Origin: Rhizobium skierniewicense
GTDB lineage: Bacteria > Pseudomonadota > Alphaproteobacteria > Rhizobiales > Rhizobiaceae
Reading direction: 5' to 3'
Assembly: GCF_014196515.1 (NCBI RefSeq)
Contig: NZ_JACIDV010000003.1
Location: 124,001-188,000 of the forward strand
Length of the DNA stretch: 64,000 bases
Shown in pieces: positions 9,995-19,231 of this stretch. Numbering within the stretch: position 1 is the stretch's first letter; every line of letters starts with the position of its first letter. The position numbers and the translations under genes were made by a program. The notes beneath the pieces were generated by a model that ran no database searches, had not been told where the DNA came from, and saw nothing but the letters and a program-made list of their open reading frames with translations.

Positions 9995-10021
9995 GGCGAA
10001 GCCGCGGTCAGCGGCTTCGCC
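9995..10021 (-). terminator. Intercistronic hairpin between the two binding-protein genes
   Basis: A perfect 11-bp stem (GGCGAAGCCGC / GCGGCTTCGCC) with a 5-nt loop lies between the two genes. No clear T-run follows on the minus strand. It more likely acts as an attenuator or mRNA-stabilising hairpin that raises the first binding protein relative to downstream genes than as a full terminator. Confidence 0.65.
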
Positions 10022-10059
10022 TGATGATGGGACAGCGCTCCTCCTGCGCTGCCCTGATC

Positions 10060-11193
10060 TTAACGGTCGTCCTTCAAGGACACGAAGTAACCGGGCTTGT
10101 AGTCAAGCGGCAGGAAACGGGCGTGCAGTTCCTTGAAGGTTGCTTCCGGGTCGAGGTCCTTGAACAGCTCCGGGTGAAGCCATTTGGCAATTTCCTGGAT
10201 GGCCACGAACTGGTACGGGTTGTTGTAGAACTGGTGCCAGATGGCGTGGACATTGCCGTACTGGACCGCCTTGACGCCGGTGAAGGCTGGACGCTTGGTC
10301 AGGTTCTCAAGCTTCCGGCGGGCTTCCTTGAGGTCTGCGCCGTAACCGACACCAACCCAGTTGCCGCCCGGCACATACGCGTCCCACTTGCCGCCGGTGA
10401 TGATGATCTGGTCCGGATTGGATGCGATGACCTGTTCAGGATTGACCGTGCCGAAGGTGCCGGGAATGATGTCTTTCGCCATGTTGATGCCACCGGCGAT
10501 CTCGACCATCTTGCCGAAATTCTCATTGCCGAAAGACATGCAGCAATCGTCGGAGTAGCCACCGGCGCGCTCAACGAAGACGACTGGTTTCTTCGGCTTT
10601 TCCTTGTCCAGCACATCGGTCACACGTTTGATGCTGTCGGAGCGGAACGTGATGAAGTCTTCGGCCAGGTCTTCCTTGCCCATCAGCTTGCCCATGACGC
10701 GCATGCTCGGCTCGGTATTTTCCATGGGCTTTTCGCGGAAGTCGACATAGACCAGGGGAATGCCGACCTTGCCGAGCTTTTCGATGTAGCCCGCTTCTTC
10801 GGTTGCCGTCTTGGCATCGATGTTCATGATGATGACGTCGGGCTTCAGCGCAACGGCCTGCTCGATATCGAACGTACCGTCCTTCATGCCGCCGAATGTC
10901 GGCAGCTTGGCGACATCGGGGTATTTCGCCAGATAGGCCTGATAAGACTCAGGATCCGCCTTTGGTAGGTCGTCACGCCAGCCGACGACGTGCTCGAACG
11001 GATTGGTCTTGTCGAGAGCGGCGAGAAAATAGATCTGGCGGCCTTCGCCGAGAATGACGTTCTTGACGGGAACATTGACGTCGACATCGCGTCCCGTCAC
11101 GTCCTTGATGGTCACTTTGTCGGCAAATGCAGGCAACACGGTGGAAACGAGAAGACCCATTGCAAGAATGGCGGATTTGCCTGTAATGCGCAT
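10060..11193 (-). CDS. ABC transporter periplasmic binding protein (iron type), paralogue 1
   Basis: First gene of the iron-transport operon; 377 aa with a signal peptide ending near ALPAFA|DK. Segments shared with the following gene include VVGWRDD, a CC-containing SDDCCMSFG, NPEQVIASNPDQIIITG, GNVHAIWHQFYNNPYQF and the YKPGYFVSLK tail. Such sustained similarity indicates duplication followed by divergence. Residues that would bind an Fe-chelate cannot be named. GGAGAA just upstream of the ATG serves as the ribosome site. Expression is expected to rise under iron limitation because of the operator in its promoter. Confidence 0.9.
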   Translation of the reverse strand: MRITGKSAILAMGLLVSTVLPAFADKVTIKDVTGRDVDVNVPVKNVILGEGRQIYFLAALDKTNPFEHVVGWRDDLPKADPESYQAYLAKYPDVAKLPTFGGMKDGTFDIEQAVALKPDVIIMNIDAKTATEEAGYIEKLGKVGIPLVYVDFREKPMENTEPSMRVMGKLMGKEDLAEDFITFRSDSIKRVTDVLDKEKPKKPVVFVERAGGYSDDCCMSFGNENFGKMVEIAGGINMAKDIIPGTFGTVNPEQVIASNPDQIIITGGKWDAYVPGGNWVGVGYGADLKEARRKLENLTKRPAFTGVKAVQYGNVHAIWHQFYNNPYQFVAIQEIAKWLHPELFKDLDPEATFKELHARFLPLDYKPGYFVSLKDDR

Positions 11194-11224
11194 CGAAATT
11201 GTTCTCCGGTAAAACTGTCCGCGC

Positions 11225-11253
11225 TTTATGGTTTTATGATTAGATGAGTCAAG
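11225..11253 (-). promoter_or_regulatory. Promoter with RirA-type iron-responsive box
   Basis: On the minus strand CTTGAC (11253-11248) and CATAAA (11230-11225) are 17 nt apart, a good rhizobial sigma-70 spacing. TGA-N9-TCA (11237-11251) overlaps the -35 hexamer, matching the published IRO-box form bound by RirA in rhizobia. Binding there would block the promoter when iron is sufficient. The box also lies 52 nt before the divergent methyltransferase start. Confidence 0.6.
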
Positions 11254-11303
11254 TTTTATCTTTTAGAGCGATTCGAAACTGGAACTCGGCAAGGGTGGAT
11301 ATC

Positions 11304-12113
11304 ATGGATCATGTGAACGATTACGGGAACAATTTTGGTCTCCGCGATGAGATCAAGGCTTACTGGTCTGCGCGTGCCGACACGTTCGATCTGTCGCCCG
11401 GCCATGAAATCTTTTCTGAAGACGAGCGGGCCGCATGGCATCGTCTGGTGGAAAAGCACCTCGGCAGGGGTGAAGGCAAAAGCGCGCTGGATCTTGCATC
11501 GGGCACCGGCGTCATCTCGCATCTGATGGACGATCTGGGCTACCGTGTGACCGGCCTCGATTGGTCCGAACAGATGCTTGAGCAGGCCAGGGCGAAGGCA
11601 AGAAACCGCAACCGCAATATTTCCTTCCGCATGGGCGACGCCGAAAACACGATGGAGCCGGAAGGCAGCTACGATGTCATCATCAACCGTCATCTGGTCT
11701 GGACGCTGGTCGATCCCAAGGCGGCATTTCGCGAATGGCTGCGGGTGCTGAAGCCGGGTGGCCGGGTGCTGATCGTCGATGGCGATTTCGTCAATGTCAG
11801 CTTTGCCGAAAAGCTGTTGAAGAACCTTGCGGCCAGGCTGCTCGCATGGGGTGTCTTCAAGCCCGAGGCGGTCCACATGCCCGCCGATATGGCAGGCACC
11901 CACAACAGCATTCTGTCACGGGTCTATTTTTCTCAAGGGGCGCGGGCGGAAGCGGTTGCGGCTTTGCTTCGGGAGGCCGGATTTGAGAGCGTGGTCATCG
12001 ATACGGGCCTGCGGGACATTCACAAGACGCAGGCAAAGAACTGGAATTTTCTGAAAGCTGCGGCGCGCGGCATCCAGCATCGTTATGCGATTTGTGCGAG
12101 GAAGCCGGAGTGA
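11304..12113 (+). CDS. Class I SAM-dependent methyltransferase
   Basis: Soluble methyltransferase, 269 aa from the ATG at 11304, which has AAGGG 8 nt upstream; a longer frame from 11244 has no comparable ribosome site and would start inside the iron box. Motif I is ALDLASGTGVISHL, followed by GYRVTGLDWSEQMLEQA, the acidic-loop GDAENTM, and LKPGGRVLIVDGDF: a typical methyltransferase-11 domain. The acceptor is unknown. Divergence from an iron-chelate transport operon across a shared operator suggests a link to metal-chelate metabolism, but this is inference from position only. Confidence 0.85.
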   Translation: MDHVNDYGNNFGLRDEIKAYWSARADTFDLSPGHEIFSEDERAAWHRLVEKHLGRGEGKSALDLASGTGVISHLMDDLGYRVTGLDWSEQMLEQARAKARNRNRNISFRMGDAENTMEPEGSYDVIINRHLVWTLVDPKAAFREWLRVLKPGGRVLIVDGDFVNVSFAEKLLKNLAARLLAWGVFKPEAVHMPADMAGTHNSILSRVYFSQGARAEAVAALLREAGFESVVIDTGLRDIHKTQAKNWNFLKAAARGIQHRYAICARKPE

Positions 12114-12129
12114 GGGGGTGAGTCCCCCT
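12113..12129 (+). terminator. Short hairpin at the end of the methyltransferase gene
   Basis: AGGGGG and CCCCCT form a 6-bp stem overlapping the stop codon. No T-run follows, so termination here is only possible. Confidence 0.3.
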
Positions 12130-12704
12130 GCCAACGCCCAGAGTGTCAAAAATCATGGGATCCCTTCAGACACGCTTCGCCGTTCACGCGGCGTGGAACG
12201 CCCGTGATGTGTCATCTTGGTCAACCCGGAGAGCACACGCAAATGCGGACATGTCTCTGGTATGATGTTTGCTATGGTGCCGCATTTGCATGGCTGCCAA
12301 TGTCGTTTCGATAGTCCATGTCTTGCCCAAACCGGACCGTGAATGATCCGGCCTGAGCGTGACAGGCAGTGTCCGATGGACCGTTTCGCCTCGCCCTGTC
12401 CGAAAGCCGTGAATGGTCTTTCGCGTCGAGGAAATCGGGTGCCACCGGTCTGACCCTGACATGGTATTCCTGGTGTCTGCCCACACGTCTGCGACCATCC
12501 ACCAGCCCCCGTCGCCTGCCCTGTCTCGCGAAAACAGCGAGACGGCGGAGGTGAGGCCATTGTGGGGGTGATTCGCGGACCGTGGAGAAAAAATCGAATA
12601 TTTTTTTGCTTTTTAGCAGATTTTTGTGGGAGCACTGATTTCAAAGGGAATTTTAAGGTTTGAGGGGTTTCCTCACGGTAAAACCACGACCCTATTCCCA
12701 CACG
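12130..12704. other. Gene-free stretch of about 575 bp
   Basis: No reading frame here looks like a protein family, and none has a convincing ribosome site. The leftward frames are arginine/histidine-rich in the way of non-coding GC-rich DNA. The right part (about 12590-12665) turns AT-rich. The stretch could be the remains of a deleted gene or hold an untranslated RNA; I see no structure that proves either. Confidence 0.4.
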
Positions 12705-12728
12705 AAAAAAGCCCGGCGAACCGGGCTC
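12705..12728 (-). terminator. Rho-independent terminator of the dpp operon
   Basis: On the minus strand AGCCCGG-TTCG-CCGGGCT forms a tight stem with a stable tetraloop, followed directly by TTTTTT. It lies 9 nt beyond the stop of dppF. Confidence 0.9.
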
Positions 12729-12736
12729 TTTCGATA

Positions 12737-13578
<842 letters not shown>

Positions 13579-13582
<4 letters not shown>

Positions 13583-14433
13583 GCCTGTTCTCCCGCCACT
13601 GCTGGCGTTCCATCGAAGAATTGCGAAACGGTGGTCAGACGATCACCCGTCGCATTTTCAGGAAGCGCTGCCAGAAGGGCCTTGGTGTAGTTGCTCTTGG
13701 GGTTTTCAAACAGGGAGAGCACATCGGCCTCCTCCATTTTCTTGCCCTTGTATTGCACGATCACGCGGTCAGCCGTTTCAGCCACGACACCCATGTCATG
13801 AGTGATCATGATGAGGCCCATGCCGGTTTCAGCCTGAAGCTTCATCAGAAGGTCGAGGATCTGCTTCTGGATGGTCACGTCGAGTGCTGTCGTTGGCTCG
13901 TCGGCGATCAGCAGTTTCGGATTGCAGGCAATTGCGATGGCGATCATCACGCGCTGGCACTGGCCACCGGACATCTGGTGCGGGAAGTGCTTGAGACGCT
14001 CTTCCGGATCCGGCAGACCGACGAGCTTGAACAACTCGATGGCGCGCGCATGACGCGTTTGTCTGTCCATACCCATGTGGATGCGCAGGACTTCCTCCAG
14101 CTGGAAGCCGACCGTGAAGCACGGGTTGAGGCTTGCCACCGGTTCCTGGAAGATCATGGCGATATCCTTGCCGATCAGCTTGCGGCGCTCGGATGCGCTG
14201 AGCGTCTGGATATCCTTGCCCTGAAACAGCATGCGGTCGGCGGTAATGCGGGCTGTCCAGGGCAGAAGACCCATGACCGCCAGCATCGCGACCGACTTGC
14301 CGGAACCGGATTCGCCCACGATGGCCAGAACTTCCCGTTGTTCAACCGAGACGGATACGCCGTCCACGGCGCGGAACCAGCCGCTGGCGGTTTCGAATTC
14401 GACGGTGAGATTATCGATTTGCAGAAGTGCCAT
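13579..14433 (-). CDS. dppD: Dipeptide-type ABC transporter ATP-binding protein DppD
   Basis: First ATPase of the peptide importer, 284 aa. Walker A GESGSGKS is at 40-47, the Q-loop region reads [16 protein letters not shown], the signature is [14 protein letters not shown] and Walker [13 protein letters not shown]. The C-terminal tail [11 protein letters not shown] is of the kind found in DppD/OppD. It begins immediately after the dppC stop (TGATATG), giving tight translational coupling. Confidence 0.94.
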
Positions 14434-14434
14434 A

Positions 14435-15352
14435 TCAGGACCTCTTCAGTTTCGGGTCAAGCGCATCGCGCAGGCCGTCGCCCATCAGGTTGATGGCGAG
14501 AACGGTGATGAGGATGGCCAGACCGGGGAAGGTGACGACCCACCAGGCGCGCAGAATGAACTCACGCGCTTCGGCCAGCATGGTGCCCCATTCAGGTGCC
14601 GGAGGCTGTGCGCCCATGCCGAGGAAGCCGAGTGCTGCGGCATCGAGAATGGCATTGGAGAAGGACAGCGTGGCCTGAACGATCAGCGGTGCCATGCAGT
14701 TTGGCAGGATCGTCTTGAACATCAGACGCATGGGTCCGGCCCCTGCCAGCCGTGAGGCGGTGACGTAATCCTTGCTTTTTTCCGCCATGACGGCTGCGCG
14801 GGTCAGGCGCACGAAGTGCGGCTGGAGAACCAGTGCAATCGCGATCATGCCGTTGGTGAGGCTGGGGCCGAGAATGGCAACCAGAACCAGCGCCAGAAGC
14901 AGTGACGGAAAGGCCAGAATGATGTCCATGAGACGCATGATCATCGTATCGAGCCAGCCGCGGTAATAACCGGCGATAACGCCGATCAGGATGCCCGTCG
15001 TCAGCGACAGGGTGGTGACGAAGACGCCGATGAACAGCGAATATTGCGCACCGTAAATCAGGCGGGACAGGATATCGCGGCCAACCGGGTCCGTGCCCAA
15101 CAGGTAGGAAGCGTTGCCGCCTTCCATCCATACGGGTGGAAGCAGAGTGAACTCGCTATATTGCTGGAAGGGCGAATGCGGGGCGATGACGGACGCAAAG
15201 ACAGCGACGATCACCAGTGCGACGAAAACATAGAGGCCGATGACGGCACCCTTGTTTTCGGAGAAATAGAACCAGAATTCCTTCAGCATCTGCTTGCGCA
15301 TGGCGGAGGAGGAAACCGGCTCGGCTGTTTTGGTAATGGTGGTATCGGCCAT
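14435..15352 (-). CDS. dppC: Dipeptide-type ABC transporter permease DppC
   Basis: Inner-membrane permease, 305 aa. The N-terminal cytoplasmic part is followed by a first membrane segment (AVIGLYVFVALVIVAVFASVI), the LLGTDPVGRDILSRLIYGAQYSL motif seen in nearly all DppC-type proteins, and the EAA-loop region ASRLAGAGPMRLMFKTILPN that docks on the ATPases. It ends with a typical WWVVTFPGLAI...GDGLRDALDPKLKR tail. Partner of DppB. Confidence 0.94.
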   Translation of the reverse strand: MADTTITKTAEPVSSSAMRKQMLKEFWFYFSENKGAVIGLYVFVALVIVAVFASVIAPHSPFQQYSEFTLLPPVWMEGGNASYLLGTDPVGRDILSRLIYGAQYSLFIGVFVTTLSLTTGILIGVIAGYYRGWLDTMIMRLMDIILAFPSLLLALVLVAILGPSLTNGMIAIALVLQPHFVRLTRAAVMAEKSKDYVTASRLAGAGPMRLMFKTILPNCMAPLIVQATLSFSNAILDAAALGFLGMGAQPPAPEWGTMLAEAREFILRAWWVVTFPGLAILITVLAINLMGDGLRDALDPKLKRS

Positions 15353-15368
15353 GAAACGATCCTCTCAC

Positions 15369-16373
15369 TTAATGCCGGATGCGCGGATTGATAAGGCCAT
15401 ACAGGAGGTCAACGATGAGGTTGACAACCATGATGATGCCCGCAATCAGCAGGAGACCCCCCTGAATGACAGGGTAATCGCGGCGGAAGACGCTATCGAC
15501 CATCCACTTGCCGATGCCCGGCCAGGAGAAGATCGTCTCGGTGAGGATGGCACCGGCCAGCATGACGCCGACCTGAAGACCGATGGTGGTGATGACGGGG
15601 ATCATCGCATTGCGCAGCGCATGGATGCCGATGACGCGGAAGGGTGCGAGACCCTTGGCGCGGGCGGTGCGAACGTAATCTTCCGACAGCACTTCCAGCA
15701 TGGCAGAGCGTGTCTGGCGCGCGATGACGGCCAGCGGAATGGTGGCCAGCACGATGGACGGCAGAATGAGATGGCTGAGCGCCGACGTGAAAGCGCCTTT
15801 CTGTCCCGAGAGCAGCGAGTCGATCAGCATGAAGCCGGTAACGGACGGAAAGTAGAACATCAGCGAGATGCGACCCGATACCGGTGTCCATTGCAGGATG
15901 CCGGAGAACAGGATGATGAGCAGAAGTCCCCACCAGAAGATCGGCATGGAATAACCGACGAGTGCCACGCCCATCAGGCCCTGATCGAAGGCCGATCCAC
16001 GCTTGATGGCAGCGATTATGCCCGCTGGAATGCCGATGGCGATGGCGATGATCATGGCGCAGAAGGAGAGTTCCACGGTTGCGGGGAACAGCGCCTTGAA
16101 CTGCGTGAGGATCGGCGTCTTGGAGACGATGGATGTACCGAAATCACCCATTAGGATACCCTTGAGGTAATCCAGATACTGGATGATCATGGGGCGGTCC
16201 ATGCCCAGTGCCGCGCTGATCTGCGCATGCCGCTCCGGCGACATGACGCGTTCGCCTGACAGAAGGGCAACGGGGTCACCCGGCAGAAGCCGGATGAACA
16301 GGAACGCGATGATAGAGACCCCGATGAAGGTCGGGATGAGCACGGCGATGCGCCGCACGAGAAAGCCAATCAT
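15369..16373 (-). CDS. dppB: Dipeptide-type ABC transporter permease DppB
   Basis: Inner-membrane permease, 334 aa, with GAAGG 6 nt before its ATG. The N-terminus IGFLVRRIAVLIPTFIGVSIIAF is the DppB signature, followed by LLPGDPV; the EAA-like loop is TARAKGLAPFRVIGIHALRNAMIPV and the end is VDLLYGLINPRIR. It lies 146 nt after dppA, across a hairpin, and 16 nt before dppC. Confidence 0.94.
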   Translation of the reverse strand: MIGFLVRRIAVLIPTFIGVSIIAFLFIRLLPGDPVALLSGERVMSPERHAQISAALGMDRPMIIQYLDYLKGILMGDFGTSIVSKTPILTQFKALFPATVELSFCAMIIAIAIGIPAGIIAAIKRGSAFDQGLMGVALVGYSMPIFWWGLLLIILFSGILQWTPVSGRISLMFYFPSVTGFMLIDSLLSGQKGAFTSALSHLILPSIVLATIPLAVIARQTRSAMLEVLSEDYVRTARAKGLAPFRVIGIHALRNAMIPVITTIGLQVGVMLAGAILTETIFSWPGIGKWMVDSVFRRDYPVIQGGLLLIAGIIMVVNLIVDLLYGLINPRIRH

Positions 16374-16467
16374 GAAAAACCTTCGATCTGTTCCGCCTGG
16401 AACCTATGCGCTGGTAGTAGCGACCTTTTCGGTCTGCTTCTTGTTATCGGGGAGGGTGCATAACGCA

Positions 16468-16502
16468 CATGCCGCGCGCCTTGGATCAAGACGCGCGGCA
16501 TG
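16468..16502 (-). terminator. Hairpin between dppA and dppB
   Basis: An 11-bp stem (CATGCCGCGCG / CGCGCGGCATG) with a 13-nt loop lies 17 nt beyond the dppA stop. The minus strand lacks a T-run after it. Such hairpins commonly protect binding-protein mRNA and partly stop transcription, giving excess binding protein over membrane parts. Confidence 0.65.
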
Positions 16503-16519
16503 TTTTATGCTTTTGCCTG

Positions 16520-18121
16520 TTACTCGGCAATATCCACGGTTTCGAACGTGAAGTCACCCAGTGGGCTCTGGACGAAACCAGTGACTTCCTTGCGCATCGG
16601 AACGACGGACAGGGAGTGGTCGATGGTGGCCCAAGGAGCCTGCTTCTTGAAGACGACCTGAGCTTCTTCGTAAAGCTTCGTGCGTTCAGCCTGATCGGTG
16701 GTGATCTTGGCCTTCTTCACGAGAGCGTCGAAGTCCTTGTCGCACCACTGAGCGCGGTTGTTGCCACCCACGGCATCGCAACCCAGCAACGTGTCGAGGA
16801 AGTTGTCCGGATCACCATTGTCACCGGTCCAGCCGAGGAACACGGCGCCGTCACGGTCCTTTGCCTTCGAACGGTCGAGATATTCGGCCCATTCGTAGGA
16901 AACGATCTCGACCTTGACGCCGATCTTGGCGAAATCAGACTGAATGACTTCGGCAGCGCGGCGGGCGTTGAGCATGTAAGGGCGCGAAACCGGCATTGCC
17001 CAGACCTTCATCGACAGGTCCTTGACGCCTGCGTCCGTCAGCATCTTCTTGGCTGCTTCCAGATCGTAGGTGTCGTCTTCCACCTTGTCGTTGTAGGACC
17101 ACATGGTCGGTGGCAGAGGGTTCTTGGCCGGTGTTGCCATGCCCTGGAACACGGCGTCGACAATGGCCTTCTTGTTGATGGCCTTGTTCAGTGCAATGCG
17201 CACTTCCGGCTTGTCGAAAGGAGCCTGTGTGGTGTTGTAGGCGAGGTAGGCGACGTTGAGGCCTTCCTGCTCCATGACCGTCAGGGTCTTGTCTTCCTTC
17301 ATCGACTTGACGTCGGCAGCGTTCGGGTAAGGCATCAGGTGGCATTCGCCGGCCTTCAGCTTCTGGAAACGAACGGCAGCATCGGTTGTGATGGCGAAAA
17401 CGAGATCGTCGATCTTTGGCGCGCCGCCCCAATAATCCTTGTTGGCCTTGAAGCGGATGACGGCATCCTGCTGGTAGGCGACGAAGGCGAAGGGACCGGT
17501 ACCGACCGGCATTTGGTTCAACTGCGCCTGCTTGCCTTCGGCAGCCAGCTTGTCGGTGTATTCCTTCGACATGATCGAAGCGAATGGCATGGCAAGATTG
17601 GCGAGGAATGGAGCTTCAGGGCGGTTCAGAGTGAACTTGACCGTCATGTCATCGACTTTTTCGACCGACTTGATCAGCTTGGGGAAGCCCATGCCTTCCG
17701 CATATTCCCAGGACGTACCTGCAACATACTGGTGCCATGGATTGTCTGTCTTGATCTGGCGCTCGATGGAGAAAACAACGTCATCGGCGTTCAGTTCGCG
17801 CGTCGGAGTGAAGAACTCGGTGGTCTGGAACTTCACGCCCTTGCGGAGCTTGAAGGTGTAGACCGTTCCGTTTTCGGAAACTTCCCAGCTTTCGGCAAGA
17901 CCTGGAACAGGCTTGGTGGTGCCCTTTTCAAATTCCAGCAGGCGGCTGTAGACGGTGTGGGCCGAAGCATCGAACGTGGTACCGGCGGTGTAGAGGCCCG
18001 GATCGAAACCTTCTGGCGAACCTTCCGAGCAATAGACGAATGTCTTAGCGCTTGCAGCGGCGGGCGCAAAGCACGTCGCTGAAAGCAAGGCTGCAGCGAT
18101 TAGGCCAAGTTTATATCTCAT
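16520..18121 (-). CDS. dppA: Dipeptide-type ABC transporter periplasmic binding protein DppA
   Basis: SBP family 5 protein, 533 aa from the ATG at 18121, which has GGGAG 8 nt upstream; an in-frame TTG 15 nt earlier is part of that ribosome site and is not the start. The signal peptide ends near PAAASA|KTF. Family motifs are AESWEVSENGTVYTFKLRKGVKF and LNADDVVFSIER near the N-terminus, with GWTGDNGDPDNFLDTLL towards the C-terminus. It closely resembles DppA/haem-peptide binding proteins; the exact peptide range cannot be read. First gene of dppABCDF. Confidence 0.94.
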   Translation of the reverse strand: MRYKLGLIAAALLSATCFAPAAASAKTFVYCSEGSPEGFDPGLYTAGTTFDASAHTVYSRLLEFEKGTTKPVPGLAESWEVSENGTVYTFKLRKGVKFQTTEFFTPTRELNADDVVFSIERQIKTDNPWHQYVAGTSWEYAEGMGFPKLIKSVEKVDDMTVKFTLNRPEAPFLANLAMPFASIMSKEYTDKLAAEGKQAQLNQMPVGTGPFAFVAYQQDAVIRFKANKDYWGGAPKIDDLVFAITTDAAVRFQKLKAGECHLMPYPNAADVKSMKEDKTLTVMEQEGLNVAYLAYNTTQAPFDKPEVRIALNKAINKKAIVDAVFQGMATPAKNPLPPTMWSYNDKVEDDTYDLEAAKKMLTDAGVKDLSMKVWAMPVSRPYMLNARRAAEVIQSDFAKIGVKVEIVSYEWAEYLDRSKAKDRDGAVFLGWTGDNGDPDNFLDTLLGCDAVGGNNRAQWCDKDFDALVKKAKITTDQAERTKLYEEAQVVFKKQAPWATIDHSLSVVPMRKEVTGFVQSPLGDFTFETVDIAE

Positions 18122-18180
18122 CAATGGAGCTCCCAATTTTTGTATCCGGCTCGCTTATTCTGCGACTACCGTGCACCGTG

Positions 18181-18208
18181 GTTATAAGAAACTTTGCACA
18201 TACTCAAG
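18181..18208 (-). promoter_or_regulatory. Probable dppA promoter
   Basis: Minus-strand CTTGAG (18208-18203) and TATAAC (18186-18181) are separated by 16 nt, about 60 nt before the dppA start. The match to the rhizobial housekeeping consensus is fair; no operator was recognised. Confidence 0.45.
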
Positions 18209-18350
18209 CGGGCAGACCGCGCGAATTCAGAGGTTTTTGATCAAAAGTTCAACGTGGCGCGATTTTGATACTAATTTAGGCGAAGGAATTAGAATGATTG
18301 TCTTGGAAAGCTGGAAAAGGTGATGCTTTTCTTCCCACGCGATGGGCAGC

Positions 18351-18382
18351 AAAAAAGGCGCCCCGATATTTCGGGACGCCTT
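18351..18382 (-). terminator. Terminator of the superoxide dismutase gene
   Basis: On the minus strand AAGGCGtCCCGA and TCGGGgCGCCTT pair around an AATA loop and run into TTTTTT. It lies just beyond the stop codon. Confidence 0.85.
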
Positions 18383-18410
18383 GGCAATGAACCAGCTTTT
18401 CTTGTTACAC

Positions 18411-19097
18411 TCAAGCCATCTTGTCGGCCACGACCCGCCAGTTGACGAGATTCTCCAGCACAGCCTTGATGTGCTCCGGTTTGCGGTTCTCGTAATCCAC
18501 GTAATAGGCGTGTTCCCAGATATCGATGCCGAGATAAGCAGGTCGTCCTACGGCCACCGGGTTGTTGCCGTCCTCATAGCCGACGAGCGCTAGCTTGTTG
18601 GCGTCGTCACGCGTCAACCAGACCCAGCCGGTGCCGAAGACTTCATCCGATGTGGCAGCGGCCTTTTCGATGAATTTGGTGTAATCGCCGAACGCGGACA
18701 TGATCTCGTCTGCGGCCTTGCCTTCCGGGCGTTTCGGGCCACCGGGCGTGAACTGCTCCCAGTAAGCGACATGGTTCCAGGCCTGTGCGGCGTTGTTGAA
18801 GATCTTCTTGTCTGCGGTCTTGCCGGCAGAGGCCTTCACGATCTCCTCAAGCTCCATGTCGGCGTAAGGGGTGCCCTTGGCCAGCGTGTTCAGCTTGTCG
18901 AAATAGGCCTTGTGGTGCTTGCCGTAGTGCAGGGAAAGGGTCTTTGCGGAAATTGTCGGGGCCAGCGCGTCTTCGGCGAAGGGCAAAGCGGGCTGTTTGA
19001 AGGGAAGCGCCGCACTTGCAATCGATGGCGCGGAAAGCGTGGCTGCGGCAGCCGTTGCTGCGGTGGCGGCCATGACGGCGCGTCGGGTCATTAACAT
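18411..19097 (-). CDS. Exported Fe/Mn-type superoxide dismutase
   Basis: Superoxide dismutase, 228 aa, about 30 residues longer than cytoplasmic enzymes because of an N-terminal export signal. The signal has a twin arginine (MTRRAVMAA), an Ala-rich hydrophobic stretch and a SIASA|AL cleavage-like end, so Tat export with metal already bound is likely. Metal ligands by family position are His57 (in HYGKHH), His109 (NHVAYWE), Asp192 and His196 (DIWEHAYY), all present. GGPKRPEGKAAD is Fe-type in character, but the metal cannot be settled. GGGAG precedes the ATG at 19097. The gene stands alone, ended by its own terminator. Confidence 0.92.
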   Translation of the reverse strand: MLMTRRAVMAATAATAAAATLSAPSIASAALPFKQPALPFAEDALAPTISAKTLSLHYGKHHKAYFDKLNTLAKGTPYADMELEEIVKASAGKTADKKIFNNAAQAWNHVAYWEQFTPGGPKRPEGKAADEIMSAFGDYTKFIEKAAATSDEVFGTGWVWLTRDDANKLALVGYEDGNNPVAVGRPAYLGIDIWEHAYYVDYENRKPEHIKAVLENLVNWRVVADKMA

Positions 19098-19231
19098 GTC
19101 TTATTCTCCCGGTTGATATCCAAGAGATGCAAACCGGCTGGAGCGGGAAAAGTTTCTTTTCGACCTTGCTTATTGATGCCGTTCCCGGTTTTGTTACCGC
19201 AAATTTGCCGTTGAAGGTCTAGGAGGACCGT

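Noticed and set aside
12705-12728. Possible small RNA from the stable tetraloop hairpin
   Set aside because: It is fully explained as the dpp terminator.
16469-18082. 537-codon rightward open frame opposite dppA
   Set aside because: Shadow of the DppA gene, without protein-like features.
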